Shown here: positions 1 through 7,700 of the stretch, piece by piece
Layout: every line of letters starts with the position of its first letter
How positions within the stretch are numbered: position 1 is the stretch's first letter
Origin: Actinomycetes bacterium
GTDB taxonomy: Bacteria; Actinomycetota; Actinomycetes; Actinomycetales; Cellulomonadaceae
Reading direction: 5' to 3'
Length of the DNA stretch: 26,312 bases
Assembly (NCBI GenBank): GCA_023426865.1
Contig: JAEZBT010000031.1
Span: forward strand, 1 to 26,312
Translations under genes and position numbers: made by a program
The notes under the pieces: model-generated
Database searches by the model: none
The model's input: only the letters and a program-made list of their open reading frames with translations
Told to the model about the DNA's origin: nothing

Positions 1-46
1 GGCTAAGAGGTCGCTCCCGCGCGCCGCCTGGCCCGCGGGGCCGGTA

Positions 47-124
47 CGGAGCGTGGCGCAGCCCGGTTAGCGCACCTGTCTGGGGGACAGGGGGTCGTGG
101 GTTCGAATCCCGCCGCTCCGACCA
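47..124 (+). tRNA. tRNA-Pro (anticodon GGG)
   Basis: A full cloverleaf can be folded by eye. The acceptor stem pairs 47-53 (CGGAGCG) with 114-120 (CGCTCCG). The D arm is 56-73, the anticodon stem pairs 75-79 with 87-91, and the loop 80-86 reads CTGGGGG, placing anticodon GGG at 82-84. The T arm is 97-113 with loop TTCGAAT, the discriminator is A121, and CCA (122-124) is encoded. The 3' part from position 79 onward is shared exactly with the right end of the window, so the present 3' half was supplied by the island and keeps the gene intact. Confidence 0.97.
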
Positions 125-126
125 AT
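79..126 (+). repeat. attL: 48-bp direct repeat in the 3' half of tRNA-Pro
   Basis: These 48 bases, from the 3' side of the anticodon stem through the encoded CCA plus AT, are identical to 26185-26232. The flanks diverge at once (G before and A after here; T before and C after at the right copy). A tRNA 3'-end duplication bracketing an integrase gene is the classic footprint of tyrosine-recombinase integration. The crossover probably lies in or near the anticodon loop, but it cannot be placed exactly. Confidence 0.95.
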
Positions 127-170
127 ACAATCAACGACTTAAACGACCGAGCGCTTGGCCCAACCGAGTA

Positions 171-200
171 TTTCGTCCACTCTTTCGTCCATTTGTTCGC
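171..200 (+). repeat. Left-end TTTCGTCCA direct repeats (candidate integrase arm sites)
   Basis: TTTCGTCCA occurs at 171-179 and again at 183-191, exactly 12 bp apart, followed by TTTGTTCGC (192-200). The core TTCGTCCA also appears in the same orientation inside the right end (26091-26098 and 26144-26151). Short direct repeats on both sides of a tRNA core are typical of tyrosine-recombinase arm-type sites. The 127-291 interval holds no other feature I can support. Confidence 0.5.
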
Positions 201-291
201 CAGGCGTGCCAGAGCCGCAATCGGTGAATCAGCTCCCACTCGACGCAAGCTCTTCGCGCCCATACCGTTTCACAGAAATTGGGCGGGGATC

Positions 292-954
292 ATGGATCAG
301 CTACTCAACGCACTGAGATTTCCCAGTCTCTCAGAAAGCATCGGGCAGACTTCGATTTGGGCGGCGACCGTGCTGCTGCTCGGACTAATGTTTCGAACAC
401 CGCTGACGGCGGTAATCGCTGCGTCGGACGGGCTTGAGGCCGAATTGGGACCTGTGAAATTGCGGGTCAAACGTAGCTTGGTCGCCGTTCAGAAGGCGGC
501 CAGCGTACGGGCTGGTGAGGGCATTTCACGCAAACTCAGCGACCGAGAGCTGCGTGAAAGTGCAGAGCAAGCGACAAAGACCGACACTCATCGCTTGGCC
601 CACCGCTTAGTATTATGGGTTGATGACCATCCGTCTAACAATCAATTGGAGCGCAGCTCCTTCGAAGCCCTCGGTGTCAGGTTTGTGAGCGTGCTCAATA
701 CCGAAGACGCCCTGAGGCTCCTCATGACGACGGGGTTCGACCTTATCATCTCAGACATGGGCCGCGACAGCGAAGGCCCTACTGCCGGCCTCGACCTCCT
801 TCAAAGGGTGCGCCAGACGCACGCAAGGCTCCCAGTGATCTTCTACACAAGCCTGAAAGGTGTGCAGCAAGCCACACAATCTGGCGCCACCGGAGCAACT
901 GCGCACCCGGATGAGCTATATCGTATCGTCCTGTCAGTACTCTTGGAGAACTAA
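292..954 (+). CDS. Membrane-anchored receiver (REC)-domain protein
   Basis: A 220-residue protein. I start it at the ATG at 292, preceded by GGGCGGGGA, because the longer reading frame runs back through the tRNA. A single hydrophobic segment lies near residues 20-36. A response-regulator receiver fold covers about 105-218: acidic pair D111-D112 in VLWVDDHP, likely phospho-acceptor D155 in LIISDMG, and T186 in IFYTS. The lysine normally preceding proline after strand 5 is replaced (TAHPDEL, K to H), so phosphorylation chemistry may be altered. No output domain or partner histidine kinase is present in the island. It ends convergently with the zeta-like gene 57 bp away. Receiver domains tethered to a membrane without an effector are unusual. 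A signalling or regulatory part of a defence module is possible, but the function is unknown. Confidence 0.8.
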   Translation: MDQLLNALRFPSLSESIGQTSIWAATVLLLGLMFRTPLTAVIAASDGLEAELGPVKLRVKRSLVAVQKAASVRAGEGISRKLSDRELRESAEQATKTDTHRLAHRLVLWVDDHPSNNQLERSSFEALGVRFVSVLNTEDALRLLMTTGFDLIISDMGRDSEGPTAGLDLLQRVRQTHARLPVIFYTSLKGVQQATQSGATGATAHPDELYRIVLSVLLEN

Positions 955-955
955 G

Positions 956-990
956 CCCGAGCAGAACAGATCTCTGAACGGTTGCTCGGG
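956..990. terminator. Inverted repeat between convergent genes (possible bidirectional terminator)
   Basis: CCCGAGCA at 956-963 pairs perfectly with TGCTCGGG at 983-990, and a second small hairpin (CAGA/TCTG, 67-70 and 73-76 of the 900s) lies in the loop. It sits right after the stop of the receiver gene and before the stop of the opposing gene. There is no clear T-run, so intrinsic termination is only a guess. Confidence 0.35.
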
Positions 991-1010
991 AGATTGCGCG
1001 ACGACTCTCA

Positions 1011-1793
1011 CTATCGAGCTGTTGGAGTGTATTTCAACTCGCCTGCGATTGCGCCCGCCGCCAGTTGGGCAAAAGGTGAACCCGCGGTCGCGTTTTCAGC
1101 CGCCAGCGCCGGAGCGTCGCCGCCCTCAACCAAAATGTGCTCAGTCATTGGCTTGCACGCAGCGACTTCCCTCAGCGCATCCTCAGGCGCGCCGCCCAGA
1201 AACGCATTGCGCTCGAATGGTTGGCCGGCGTCCAGCAACCGCAACACAGCCTTCCGACACGCATGATCCGCGTCCATTCGGACGTGCACCAAGATCGTAG
1301 AATAGCCGAGGCTATCCAATTCGGCGAGCAACGCCAGAATAGTGCTCGATCGGTTGCCCACTCGCCGAAGGATGATGTTTGTCCCTTCTAAGAGCAAATC
1401 TTCCGCGATGGTCGCGGCCATACAATATGCTTCGTAATGCACTGCCGCCGCGCCGGCCCCGCCTTCGTACTCCGGAATGCATGACATCGCGTAGTCTAGA
1501 TCCACAAACGCAGCTCCGACGCCGCCCGCAATCCGTTTAATCGCCTCCGTTCGACCCGAAGCAGGATAACCGAGCACAATCACGGCTCGCTTGTCGTTCA
1601 CGGCCTGACCTTGCGCATAACTCAAGAAACGAGTCCGCAGCTGATAGAGCGCGGCGTCTAGATCGCCGGCGACCGGAACACCCTCAGACCGCGCTTTCCA
1701 ATGGCGCAGAGAGGTCTGACGAAAATTCTCTGCCACCCCAGGGGGTGCACGAAGGGTGTCGTCCTCACCATCGAATCTTCGCTGATCTACCAT
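1011..1793 (-). CDS. Zeta-toxin-like P-loop kinase fold with Walker A Lys replaced by Arg
   Basis: A 260-residue protein. I prefer the ATG at 1793 because AGGA lies 5 bp upstream; an ATG at 1850 would add 19 residues but has a poor ribosome site and overlaps a repeated att-like element (1833-1859). Residues 71-82 form strand plus P-loop, VIVLGYPASGRT, where the invariant Walker lysine is arginine. They are followed by an FVDLDYAM segment (about 96-103) resembling the zeta/PezT substrate aspartate region, then a VHYEAY...AEDLLLEGTNIIL stretch, then a DSLGYSTILVHV strand. This order matches zeta-toxin/AAA_33 P-loop kinases, which phosphorylate UDP-activated sugars and poison cell-wall synthesis. 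No obvious epsilon-like antitoxin adjoins it. The substitution suggests weak or lost ATP hydrolysis, or a repurposed nucleotide sensor. The family call is moderate and the activity unknown. Confidence 0.6.
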   Translation of the reverse strand: MVDQRRFDGEDDTLRAPPGVAENFRQTSLRHWKARSEGVPVAGDLDAALYQLRTRFLSYAQGQAVNDKRAVIVLGYPASGRTEAIKRIAGGVGAAFVDLDYAMSCIPEYEGGAGAAAVHYEAYCMAATIAEDLLLEGTNIILRRVGNRSSTILALLAELDSLGYSTILVHVRMDADHACRKAVLRLLDAGQPFERNAFLGGAPEDALREVAACKPMTEHILVEGGDAPALAAENATAGSPFAQLAAGAIAGELKYTPTAR

Positions 1794-1832
1794 AGTGATC
1801 CTAGATGCTAAGTTGGCCACTGCCCAAGCGGC

Positions 1833-1859
1833 GTCCAACTTTTCGTCCATTTTGTTCGC
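1833..1859 (+). repeat. Second copy of the left-end arm repeat
   Basis: This 27-bp segment matches 175-200 with two mismatches and one extra T. Both read GTCCA, three bases, TTTCGTCCA, a T-run, GTTCGC. The two copies bracket the receiver/zeta-like gene pair in direct orientation. Confidence 0.6.
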
Positions 1860-2501
1860 GTCGTGTCCTTTAACAGCGCCGTTGGTTCGCCCATCGCCGT
1901 GCGTACTAGTACCTCAAAAACCGAAAACTTTGTCGGGCTGAAACCGTGATCCTAGCGGGCGCAGCGGAGGGCCTTGGATAGCAAAGTGTGGTACCCTTTC
2001 TCGGGCTGGAAAGCGGGCCAAAGTCGGTGACCCCGGAGTGAAGACCGCGCCAGACCCTTTTTCAAAATTTTTCCCGGTGTCAAAACCAAGAGCCCGTCGC
2101 GGGACCCGCACCGCTTACGTGACCGCGGGCTCAGGCTCGGGCGTAGGCTCGCCGATCAACAACTCTGCCTGCATGACCATATGAACCGCCGGCGTTATCA
2201 CCGCTGTGATCGCTTCCAGTTGCTCAGTGAGATCGGCAGTGCACCGCGGCACCCAGAATTTGAATTGCGCATGACTTCACCAGCGGTGACGAAAGCCAGT
2301 CGGGGCGTGCCGGAGCTACAGTGAATTACATAGGAAGCTCATCTCTCCTTCCTCTAGATAGAGAGAATAAATTTGTACTGGAGACAAATAGGAAGACAGA
2401 AGGAGGGCAATCGAGCTGGGAGAATTAGAGGTATTTCCGCCAAGCTAACAACGCCGCGTAAGCGCACCAACAAACCAATGGCTTCACCAGAAGAATTGGC
2501 T

Positions 2502-2518
2502 CTTGTCACCGGGACGTA
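2502..2518. promoter_or_regulatory. Imperfect palindrome, site A (candidate operator)
   Basis: CTTGTCACCGGGACG on the plus strand, preceded by GGCT. Its core GTCACCGGGAC differs by one base from GTCCCNGGGAC. It is related to two sites at 17242-17258 and 17329-17345, and the flank matches in the mirrored orientation (GGCTCTTGT here, ACAAGAGCA there). It lies 50 bp before the ATG of the HNH-like gene. Confidence 0.45.
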
Positions 2519-2568
2519 GCGGCCACTCACCCCTGGCGCCGGCCGCCTCTCAACGTCAAACCTCTCGC

Positions 2569-3081
2569 ATGGCCAAGCGAGGACCGAAAGAGCGAGCCGT
2601 CATTGAGCGGATCCGCGATAATATCGAAGGCAAGCCGAACATCAGTGCGGCCCTCGCCTGCTTCCCCGCTGACATCGCTGAGCACTGGATTTGGAAAGCG
2701 CAACGGTCCGCACAAATTTGGCGCGCTGGAAAAAGCGAACAGGTCGTACGGGTGCTATTCGAAATTGCCTGCGGCGAACCGTTGCACGATGGCCGCTCGC
2801 CACGTCGCACCTGCGCAAACCCACGTTGCGTGAACCCAACCCATTATGAGCTGATCCCCTATCGCACCAATCGATATGGCGCAGACACCCCGCTGCCGGC
2901 CACACTCTTCAAGCCCCCGGCGCCCTCCAGGGCGGACGAAATCGCCGAAGTGATCGAACTCATCGACGAGCAATGGCCGCGGCCTGGTCAGACGGAGTTT
3001 ATCGCCCGTATGGCGAACCTGGGTTTGAGCTTCGCTGACGACATCATCGCCGAAGCGTACGCGCAACTGGCGCCAGCGTAG
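2569..3081 (+). CDS. HNH-like zinc-motif protein
   Basis: A 170-residue basic protein. Residues 82-92 form CANPRCVNPTH, a C-x4-C-x4-H arrangement with the CVNPxH signature of phage-type HNH endonucleases (for example ...CxNPxCVNPxHL...), followed by an asparagine (N101) where the family carries its N/H. The rest (an N-terminal MAKRGPKERAVIERIRDNI segment and an acidic C-terminal half with helices) resembles nothing I know, and the region is short for a full HNH nuclease, so a DNA-binding or regulatory role is equally possible. I chose the ATG at 2569 although it lacks a clear ribosome site; an in-frame TTG at 2503 would start inside the palindrome of site A. A hairpin overlaps its stop codon. 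Confidence 0.6.
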   Translation: MAKRGPKERAVIERIRDNIEGKPNISAALACFPADIAEHWIWKAQRSAQIWRAGKSEQVVRVLFEIACGEPLHDGRSPRRTCANPRCVNPTHYELIPYRTNRYGADTPLPATLFKPPAPSRADEIAEVIELIDEQWPRPGQTEFIARMANLGLSFADDIIAEAYAQLAPA

Positions 3082-3104
3082 CGCTGGACCTCCTCTAAAT
3101 TTTC
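3073..3104 (+). terminator. Hairpin at the stop codon of the HNH-like gene
   Basis: CCAGCG (3073-3078) and CGCTGG (3082-3087) form a 6-bp stem whose loop is the stop codon TAG, followed by an A/T-rich stretch (TAAATTTTCC). It separates two convergent genes. Moderate candidate for an intrinsic terminator. Confidence 0.4.
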
Positions 3105-3340
3105 CTGACGTCGATCTGCGTCAGGCCCAACGCGGCGGCTAGCGCGATCATGAATGTCGCAGGGAACGTCCCGCGTTTCAGCTTGGCGCGAACAGACTCG
3201 CCAGTTTCGCCAGGCAAGCCGTGCTTGGAAAGTCGTTCGGCAACCTCCGCATAGGTCAATCCCACATCATCGATATGGGCCTTCAGGTAGCTGGAGAGGC
3301 GCGTTGCCAGATCGGCTTCGTTCTTGATCGCCTTCATCAC
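3095..3340 (-). CDS. Small DUF6471-like helix-turn-helix protein
   Basis: An 81-residue protein starting at tandem ATGs (3340 and 3337). It consists of one compact domain: LSSYLKAHIDDVGLTYAEVA, then an ERLSKHGLPGETGES segment, then VRAKLKRGTFPATFMIALAAALG. The pattern (regulator helix, TYAELAERL, a short KxSRGxF-type motif, then FLLQ/FMIA helix) matches the DUF6471 family of small HTH-like proteins common in proteobacterial mobile elements. A DNA-binding regulator is likely, but the target is unknown. It diverges from the XRE-domain gene across 113 bp containing a perfect palindrome, so auto- or cross-regulation is plausible. Confidence 0.75.
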   Translation of the reverse strand: MMKAIKNEADLATRLSSYLKAHIDDVGLTYAEVAERLSKHGLPGETGESVRAKLKRGTFPATFMIALAAALGLTQIDVRKI

Positions 3341-3400
3341 GCCTGCCCTTCAAAAAAAAATCGGCGAGTTCTTCCTCTGCCCTCTTGCGCGAGTCTAGAC

Positions 3401-3418
3401 CCGGTCATATGTGACCGG
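3401..3418. promoter_or_regulatory. Perfect palindrome between divergent regulators (operator candidate)
   Basis: CCGGTCATATGTGACCGG has 7-bp perfect arms (CCGGTCA/TGACCGG) around TATG. It lies midway in the intergenic space between two divergent HTH genes, the usual place for an autoregulatory operator. It does not resemble the CTTGTCCC sites elsewhere in the island. Confidence 0.55.
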
Positions 3419-3453
3419 CTCACCAGTACCTTTGCACAGCGGAGAGCTTATCC

Positions 3454-4485
3454 TTGGCGTCTTCTGATCTCGAACTTCTTGCCCGCGCCGGCGCCGAACT
3501 CACAGCCATGTTTGAAATGAACTATGCTCCCCAGGACAATCCCGCGCACTTCCTGGCCGTCAATCCAGAAGGCGCAGGAATCCTCACAGAGATCCGTGAC
3601 CGGCTCGTCGCCGCGAAGGTGCCTGTGCCCGAGGAAATCACATTCCTGATGAAGTACATCTCTAGCGATGCTCACCCAATGCCAAACACCAATGCCACTC
3701 CAGCGCAGGCCAATCGGATCGCGGAAATTCGCGAACAACTCGGCCTCACCCGGCGGGAGCTTGGCGCCCGCATCGGCACCAGCCCTGAGCAAATTGCTCG
3801 GCTGGAGAAAGGACGGGAGGTCGGTCCAGGCATCGCTTTGGCGGCGGCAAAAGCGCTCGAACAGCCATTCGGAGCCGTATTTCCGGGCGCCAAACCGCCC
3901 CCAGGAGGCCGCGACGAATCCCTTCTCGAATGGCTGCGGCTCGGGTTCGACCTCAACGCGCCAGCACCTACTTGGTACTTGGAATTTCTCCTGCACGGCT
4001 TAGAGGATCCGATCGAGTATCTCGTTGACTACGAAGACGCGCTGCGCGTTGCAGCGACCTTGGAAGATCGATGCGGGAACCCATTCATCGCCTTTAATTC
4101 GTGCGGGCGCGAGATTTACGTGAACACAAGGCAAATTCAGCGAAGCACGGTCGAGCAAGACGGCACGTCGCTCATGCCGGGCGTCAGACACCAGATCGGC
4201 GCGCTTGAGCGCCATTACGGGTCGCTGCGAGTCTTCATCAAGGGACGCGACGAGCCCTTCACGATCCCAGCTTTGGACATTGACGTCGGGCAGCTTGGCG
4301 GCGCCTTCTCCGATTTAGAGGACCACAAAGATTGCTCGGACCTGTTTCTCAACTTCAGGGATGACGAAGCCAATATTATCTCAGTCCGCGCCGACGAGAT
4401 CGTTTTGGCGGAAATGCCAACCCACGAACTGGTCGAGGAGATGCGGCAGCTCAGCTCAGATTATTGGGACGATCAGGAACCCTGA
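3454..4485 (+). CDS. XRE-family HTH protein with large unknown C-terminal region
   Basis: A 343-residue protein beginning with TTG at 3454, supported by GGAGAG seven bases upstream. Residues about 86-138 form a Cro/C1-type helix-turn-helix: ANRIAEIREQLGLTRRELGARIGTS, then PEQIARLEKG, then helices. The first 80 residues and the 200-residue C-terminal part (acidic, beta-rich, with GREIYVNTRQIQ and EIVLAEMPTHELVEEM) match no family I recognise. The fusion of a central XRE domain with large flanks suggests a ligand- or protein-sensing regulator rather than a simple repressor. It is a candidate binder of the 3401-3418 palindrome or of the CTTGTCCC sites. Its last 35 bases overlap the convergent AlpA-like gene. 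Confidence 0.7.
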   Translation: MASSDLELLARAGAELTAMFEMNYAPQDNPAHFLAVNPEGAGILTEIRDRLVAAKVPVPEEITFLMKYISSDAHPMPNTNATPAQANRIAEIREQLGLTRRELGARIGTSPEQIARLEKGREVGPGIALAAAKALEQPFGAVFPGAKPPPGGRDESLLEWLRLGFDLNAPAPTWYLEFLLHGLEDPIEYLVDYEDALRVAATLEDRCGNPFIAFNSCGREIYVNTRQIQRSTVEQDGTSLMPGVRHQIGALERHYGSLRVFIKGRDEPFTIPALDIDVGQLGGAFSDLEDHKDCSDLFLNFRDDEANIISVRADEIVLAEMPTHELVEEMRQLSSDYWDDQEP

Positions 4486-4769
4486 ACCTCGACGGCGGGA
4501 TCAGCGACGCTTTTCGGGGGACGACTCGTGCGCGAGCGTTCAACTTCGCCAGTTCCCGGCTAATCGCCTCATGGTCGACGATCCAGCCTTCGCCGTCGTC
4601 AACAACTGTGGCCTTCTTTCCTGACAGGTGCGCTTCAACGTCAGCGCGGATCCAGCGATCGTGGTCGATCTTGGGCGGAAACTTGCCTGCCGCGACGCGC
4701 CGACGGAGCGTCTGTTTGCTCCAGCCTGTCCGTTCACATATCAGCGCTGGCGATCCAGTCCGCGCCCAT
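4451..4769 (-). pseudogene. AlpA/excisionase-like HTH gene with apparent frameshift
   Basis: From 4738 down to the TGA at 4451-4453 the minus strand encodes CERTGWSKQTLRRRVAAGKF (first 20 residues), then a DHDRWIRADVEAHLSGKK segment and a ~50-residue basic tail. Helix-turn-helix with RRRVAAGKFP and a W-x-x-A-D-V-x-A-x-L tail is typical of AlpA/MerR-type excisionase regulators. The expected N-terminus (MGADWIASAD, ATG at 4769) sits in another frame that hits TGA at 4734-4736. One base too many or two too few near 4739 separates the halves. In the HTH frame itself there is no ATG, GTG or TTG after the upstream stop, only CTG. It lies 28 bp after the DUF499 gene as the last member of that operon. 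It may be a broken gene, a sequencing error, or CTG-initiated. Confidence 0.55.
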
Positions 4770-4797
4770 CACGACGCCGAGCGCTCCTGTGCTGCGA

Positions 4798-7700
4798 TCA
4801 ATCGAACCGCTTGTCACTGAACCCCAGCGTGGCAGCGTTGTCCGCCACAACGGCTTCCACGTCCTCAGGGAAGCCGTCGCTGGCTTCGGCATGGATCTCA
4901 AGCGTGATGCGGAGTTTGGCGCCAGACGCCCGGTCTAGCTCACTCACGACGCTCTCGAACACTTGGCCGGCCTTAGCGAGGCCGCGGAGAGAGTCGAGTT
5001 CGACGACGCCGACGAAGCGGCGCGGTCTGGCGCGGCCTGCAAGCCCGCCAGAAGGCGCACCAACAGGCATTTCGCTGACGGTCCCGCCTACACCACTGGC
5101 CGGCTGCGGCGCGCCCGGTTCCGCAGCATAGCTCTTCGCGACGGCATTGCGCACCAGTAGCGCGCCCACGCCGAAACGCGGCTGCACGCTTTTGCGGAAC
5201 TGCAAACCGACATAGGCGCCGTTCGCATCTTTGCCCAGCGCCAGCGCAAGGCCTTCGTCGGAGATGTCGGCGACGGCTGCGCTCACGGCCTCCGCCAACA
5301 CTTCGTCGTCGCGCAACCGTTCCATGTAAGGAAACTCGAAGAACCAGTCCCGCAGCGTATCCAGTTCAAGGTCGTCGCGGTCCGCCGGCCAGAGCTGCTT
5401 CAAGCGATCGAGCAACGAAGCGCGGCCCAGTTGCTGCAGGACCGCGTGTTCTTCAGCAGCCTTATCCCACGCCGCCTTGGGTGTTGAGTTCTGCCCGGTC
5501 GCCTTTACGCCGGAGCGCTCGATCTCAATCCGCGCCGGATCATCCTGTGCCGGATGTGGCGCGAGCAGATGGCTCCATGCTTTGCGCACCGCCGCGACAG
5601 CGCCGCGCCGCGCCTCGCCTGCACGCGACAGCGCGTCTTGCCTCTGACTGTCACGGAGATCGAGCCGCTGATCCTTGGCGATGTCGTCCCAAGCGAGCAT
5701 GCGCCGCACGGTGCGGCGCGCTTCATCCAAACCTTTCTGGTCGGCTGCAAGGAAGACAAGTGCGTTGCGAAAACGGCGTTGGCCTCCAGCGCGGCGCGTG
5801 ACCGCGTCGAGCGCCGCGATGTCCGCCGCGGAGCCGCCCCCCGCCACGTAGGGCGCATCCGGCCCCAGCACGACCAAGCGCGTCAAAGGTTCGTCCGCGA
5901 CATCCGTGGGCGGATGGGGCGCAACGGGCACGCTGGACCAACGGCCGCGGTCTTGGCGCTCGTCCTCCTTCAACAGCTTCACGATTTCCGTGTCGACGCG
6001 GTCGGCGTCGATGTCGGCCGCGCGGTTGTCGGCTTCCTTGTTGAGCGTGGCTTGCGGCCCGAACCAATAGCGCCCCTCGGACTCATAAAGGTGGCTGGCG
6101 CGCTCAGAGAGTTCTCGCAACGCATCGCCGAACACTGAGACTTGCTCGCCGGGGGTAGCGCAGCTCAGCCGCAGCTCCGGCCCAGTGAGGCCACCACGCG
6201 CATCGCCGCGCGGCGCGGTGCCAACGAACACCGCCCGCGCCGCACGCCGCACGACTTGCTCGGTACGATAACGCGGACGGCTCGTTTCCATTCTCGCCGG
6301 CAGCGAGGTGTCGCCATCGACTTCGCCGTCGATAATCGAACCCCAGATCGGGCCCTGCAGGGGCTCGATAAGTGCGCCACGAACTTCAGGGTCATTCATG
6401 CGCAGAGAACTGGGCAGGATCAGCGGCTCGTCGCTGCGATCGCGATAGCTGGCGTAGATGGTGCGAGCCAGCAATGCGAGCACACCGCGCGTACGCTGGA
6501 ACTTGTCGAGCGCGCCCCAATCGGTCGCCAGCTTATCGAAGAGATACGGATGGACCGGATAGGCCTCGGCCATCTTCTCTTCGTAGTCTTTCTCCGCCGC
6601 ATACGGCGGAAAGTCACCGCCGTGCTGGCGGTAGAGTTTGCGGAAGGCTTCGACCGTACGCTTGCGTGCCTTCTCTCCGTTCTCGTCGAGATCCTGGAAC
6701 AAACGCCGGCGGATGACGGCGTAGGTCTCCGAACCTTGCGCCGGCTGCCAGGCCGACTGTGTGCGGCCGAACAGCTTTTCGAGCGCCCTCAGCGTCTCCA
6801 ACCCTTTCTCACCGCCGCCGGCTTCGATGTCGGATTCCGGCAAAGAGCCAACGATAAGCACGTTCTTCGACAGCGCCGCCGCTTCGGTGAGCGATTGCAG
6901 GAACGAGATGTGCGCTTCGAACCGCGCGCCAGAGAGTTGGCGCACATAGGCGACCAACTCGTCGAGCAACACGAGTGACGGGCCGGCCATGTCGAACACG
7001 CGCTTGAATGCTTGCGCGCCGGGATTGGTGTTCGCGTTCTCGGCCGGCTCGACTACGGCCAGACCTTCTTTGCCGGCGAGTCGATAAGCGAGATAACCCC
7101 AAAGCGTGCGCACGGGACGGCCGCTGACCATTTCGAGTGGGATGTCCGGGCCTTTATCGGTGCCGACGAACGCCGCCGCTTTCGTTGGCGGCAGCCCGGC
7201 CAAATCATTTTGCAGCGAGCCAAGCGTGTCGATGCCCTTGAGTGATTTCAGGCGCGTCAGATGCAACAGCGAAAGCAGCGTATGGGTCTTGCCGCCGCCG
7301 AAATTGGTTTGCAGGCCGATGGTCGAGGGGCCGCCGCCGCTCTTCAGTCGTTGCGCGGCGCTCTTCAGTGCGATCTCCAGACCGTGCGTAACGTGCGTCG
7401 CGTTGAAGAAGGCGACGGCGTCAGAATAAGTTTCGGCGCCTTCGCCTCGGTCGGCTGCAGCAAGATTAGCGGCGAACGCATCCTTGTTGAGGCGACCCTC
7501 AAGCACGTCGTCGCGTGGCGGACATGCGATGCGCCAGGGCGTCAGGCCCTCGACGCCGCCACCGGCGAACATGTCGGCTTGCGATGGCGCGGACGGCTCT
7601 GACGCCTTAGGCGCCATCAGCGTCAGTGGTGACCGCGCGCCTTCGGCGCCGTTACGCGTCGGCGCGAGCTTCGCAATCAACGCATCGACGTGGGCCTTGG

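Larger units (their letters stand above)
1794..2568. other. Gene-poor stretch with repeat, palindromes and AT-rich segment
   Basis: I find no convincing gene here. It contains the 27-bp att-arm-like repeat (1833-1859), a GTACTAGTAC palindrome (about 1903-1912), an open frame on the minus strand at 1914-2111 with no recognisable product, and a minus-strand frame ending at about 2113 whose last ~50 codons look coding (acidic, PEPEP near the end) but lack a start, possibly a gene remnant. From 2335 to 2440 the sequence becomes purine- and AT-rich and holds ATTTGT-N7-ACAAAT (2371-2389). This could be a promoter, operator or replication origin; nothing decides between them. Confidence 0.4.

Noticed and set aside
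3..263. An 86-codon minus-strand frame across the tRNA
   Set aside because: It is the antisense of tRNA-Pro; this GFEPTTPCPPDRCANRA-type translation is a well-known artefact of tRNA genes.
97..291. Extended start of the receiver gene at 97
   Set aside because: It would begin inside the tRNA and att core; the ATG at 292 has a purine-rich leader and the upstream part has no protein-like features.
1914..2111. A 65-codon minus-strand frame in the gene-poor stretch
   Set aside because: Unrecognised, Pro/Phe/Arg-rich product, no ribosome site; kept only as part of the gene-poor region.
2478..2519. A 13-codon frame (MASPEELALVTGT) before the HNH-like gene
   Set aside because: No ribosome site and no attenuator-like structure; the overlap with site A explains its conserved-looking end.
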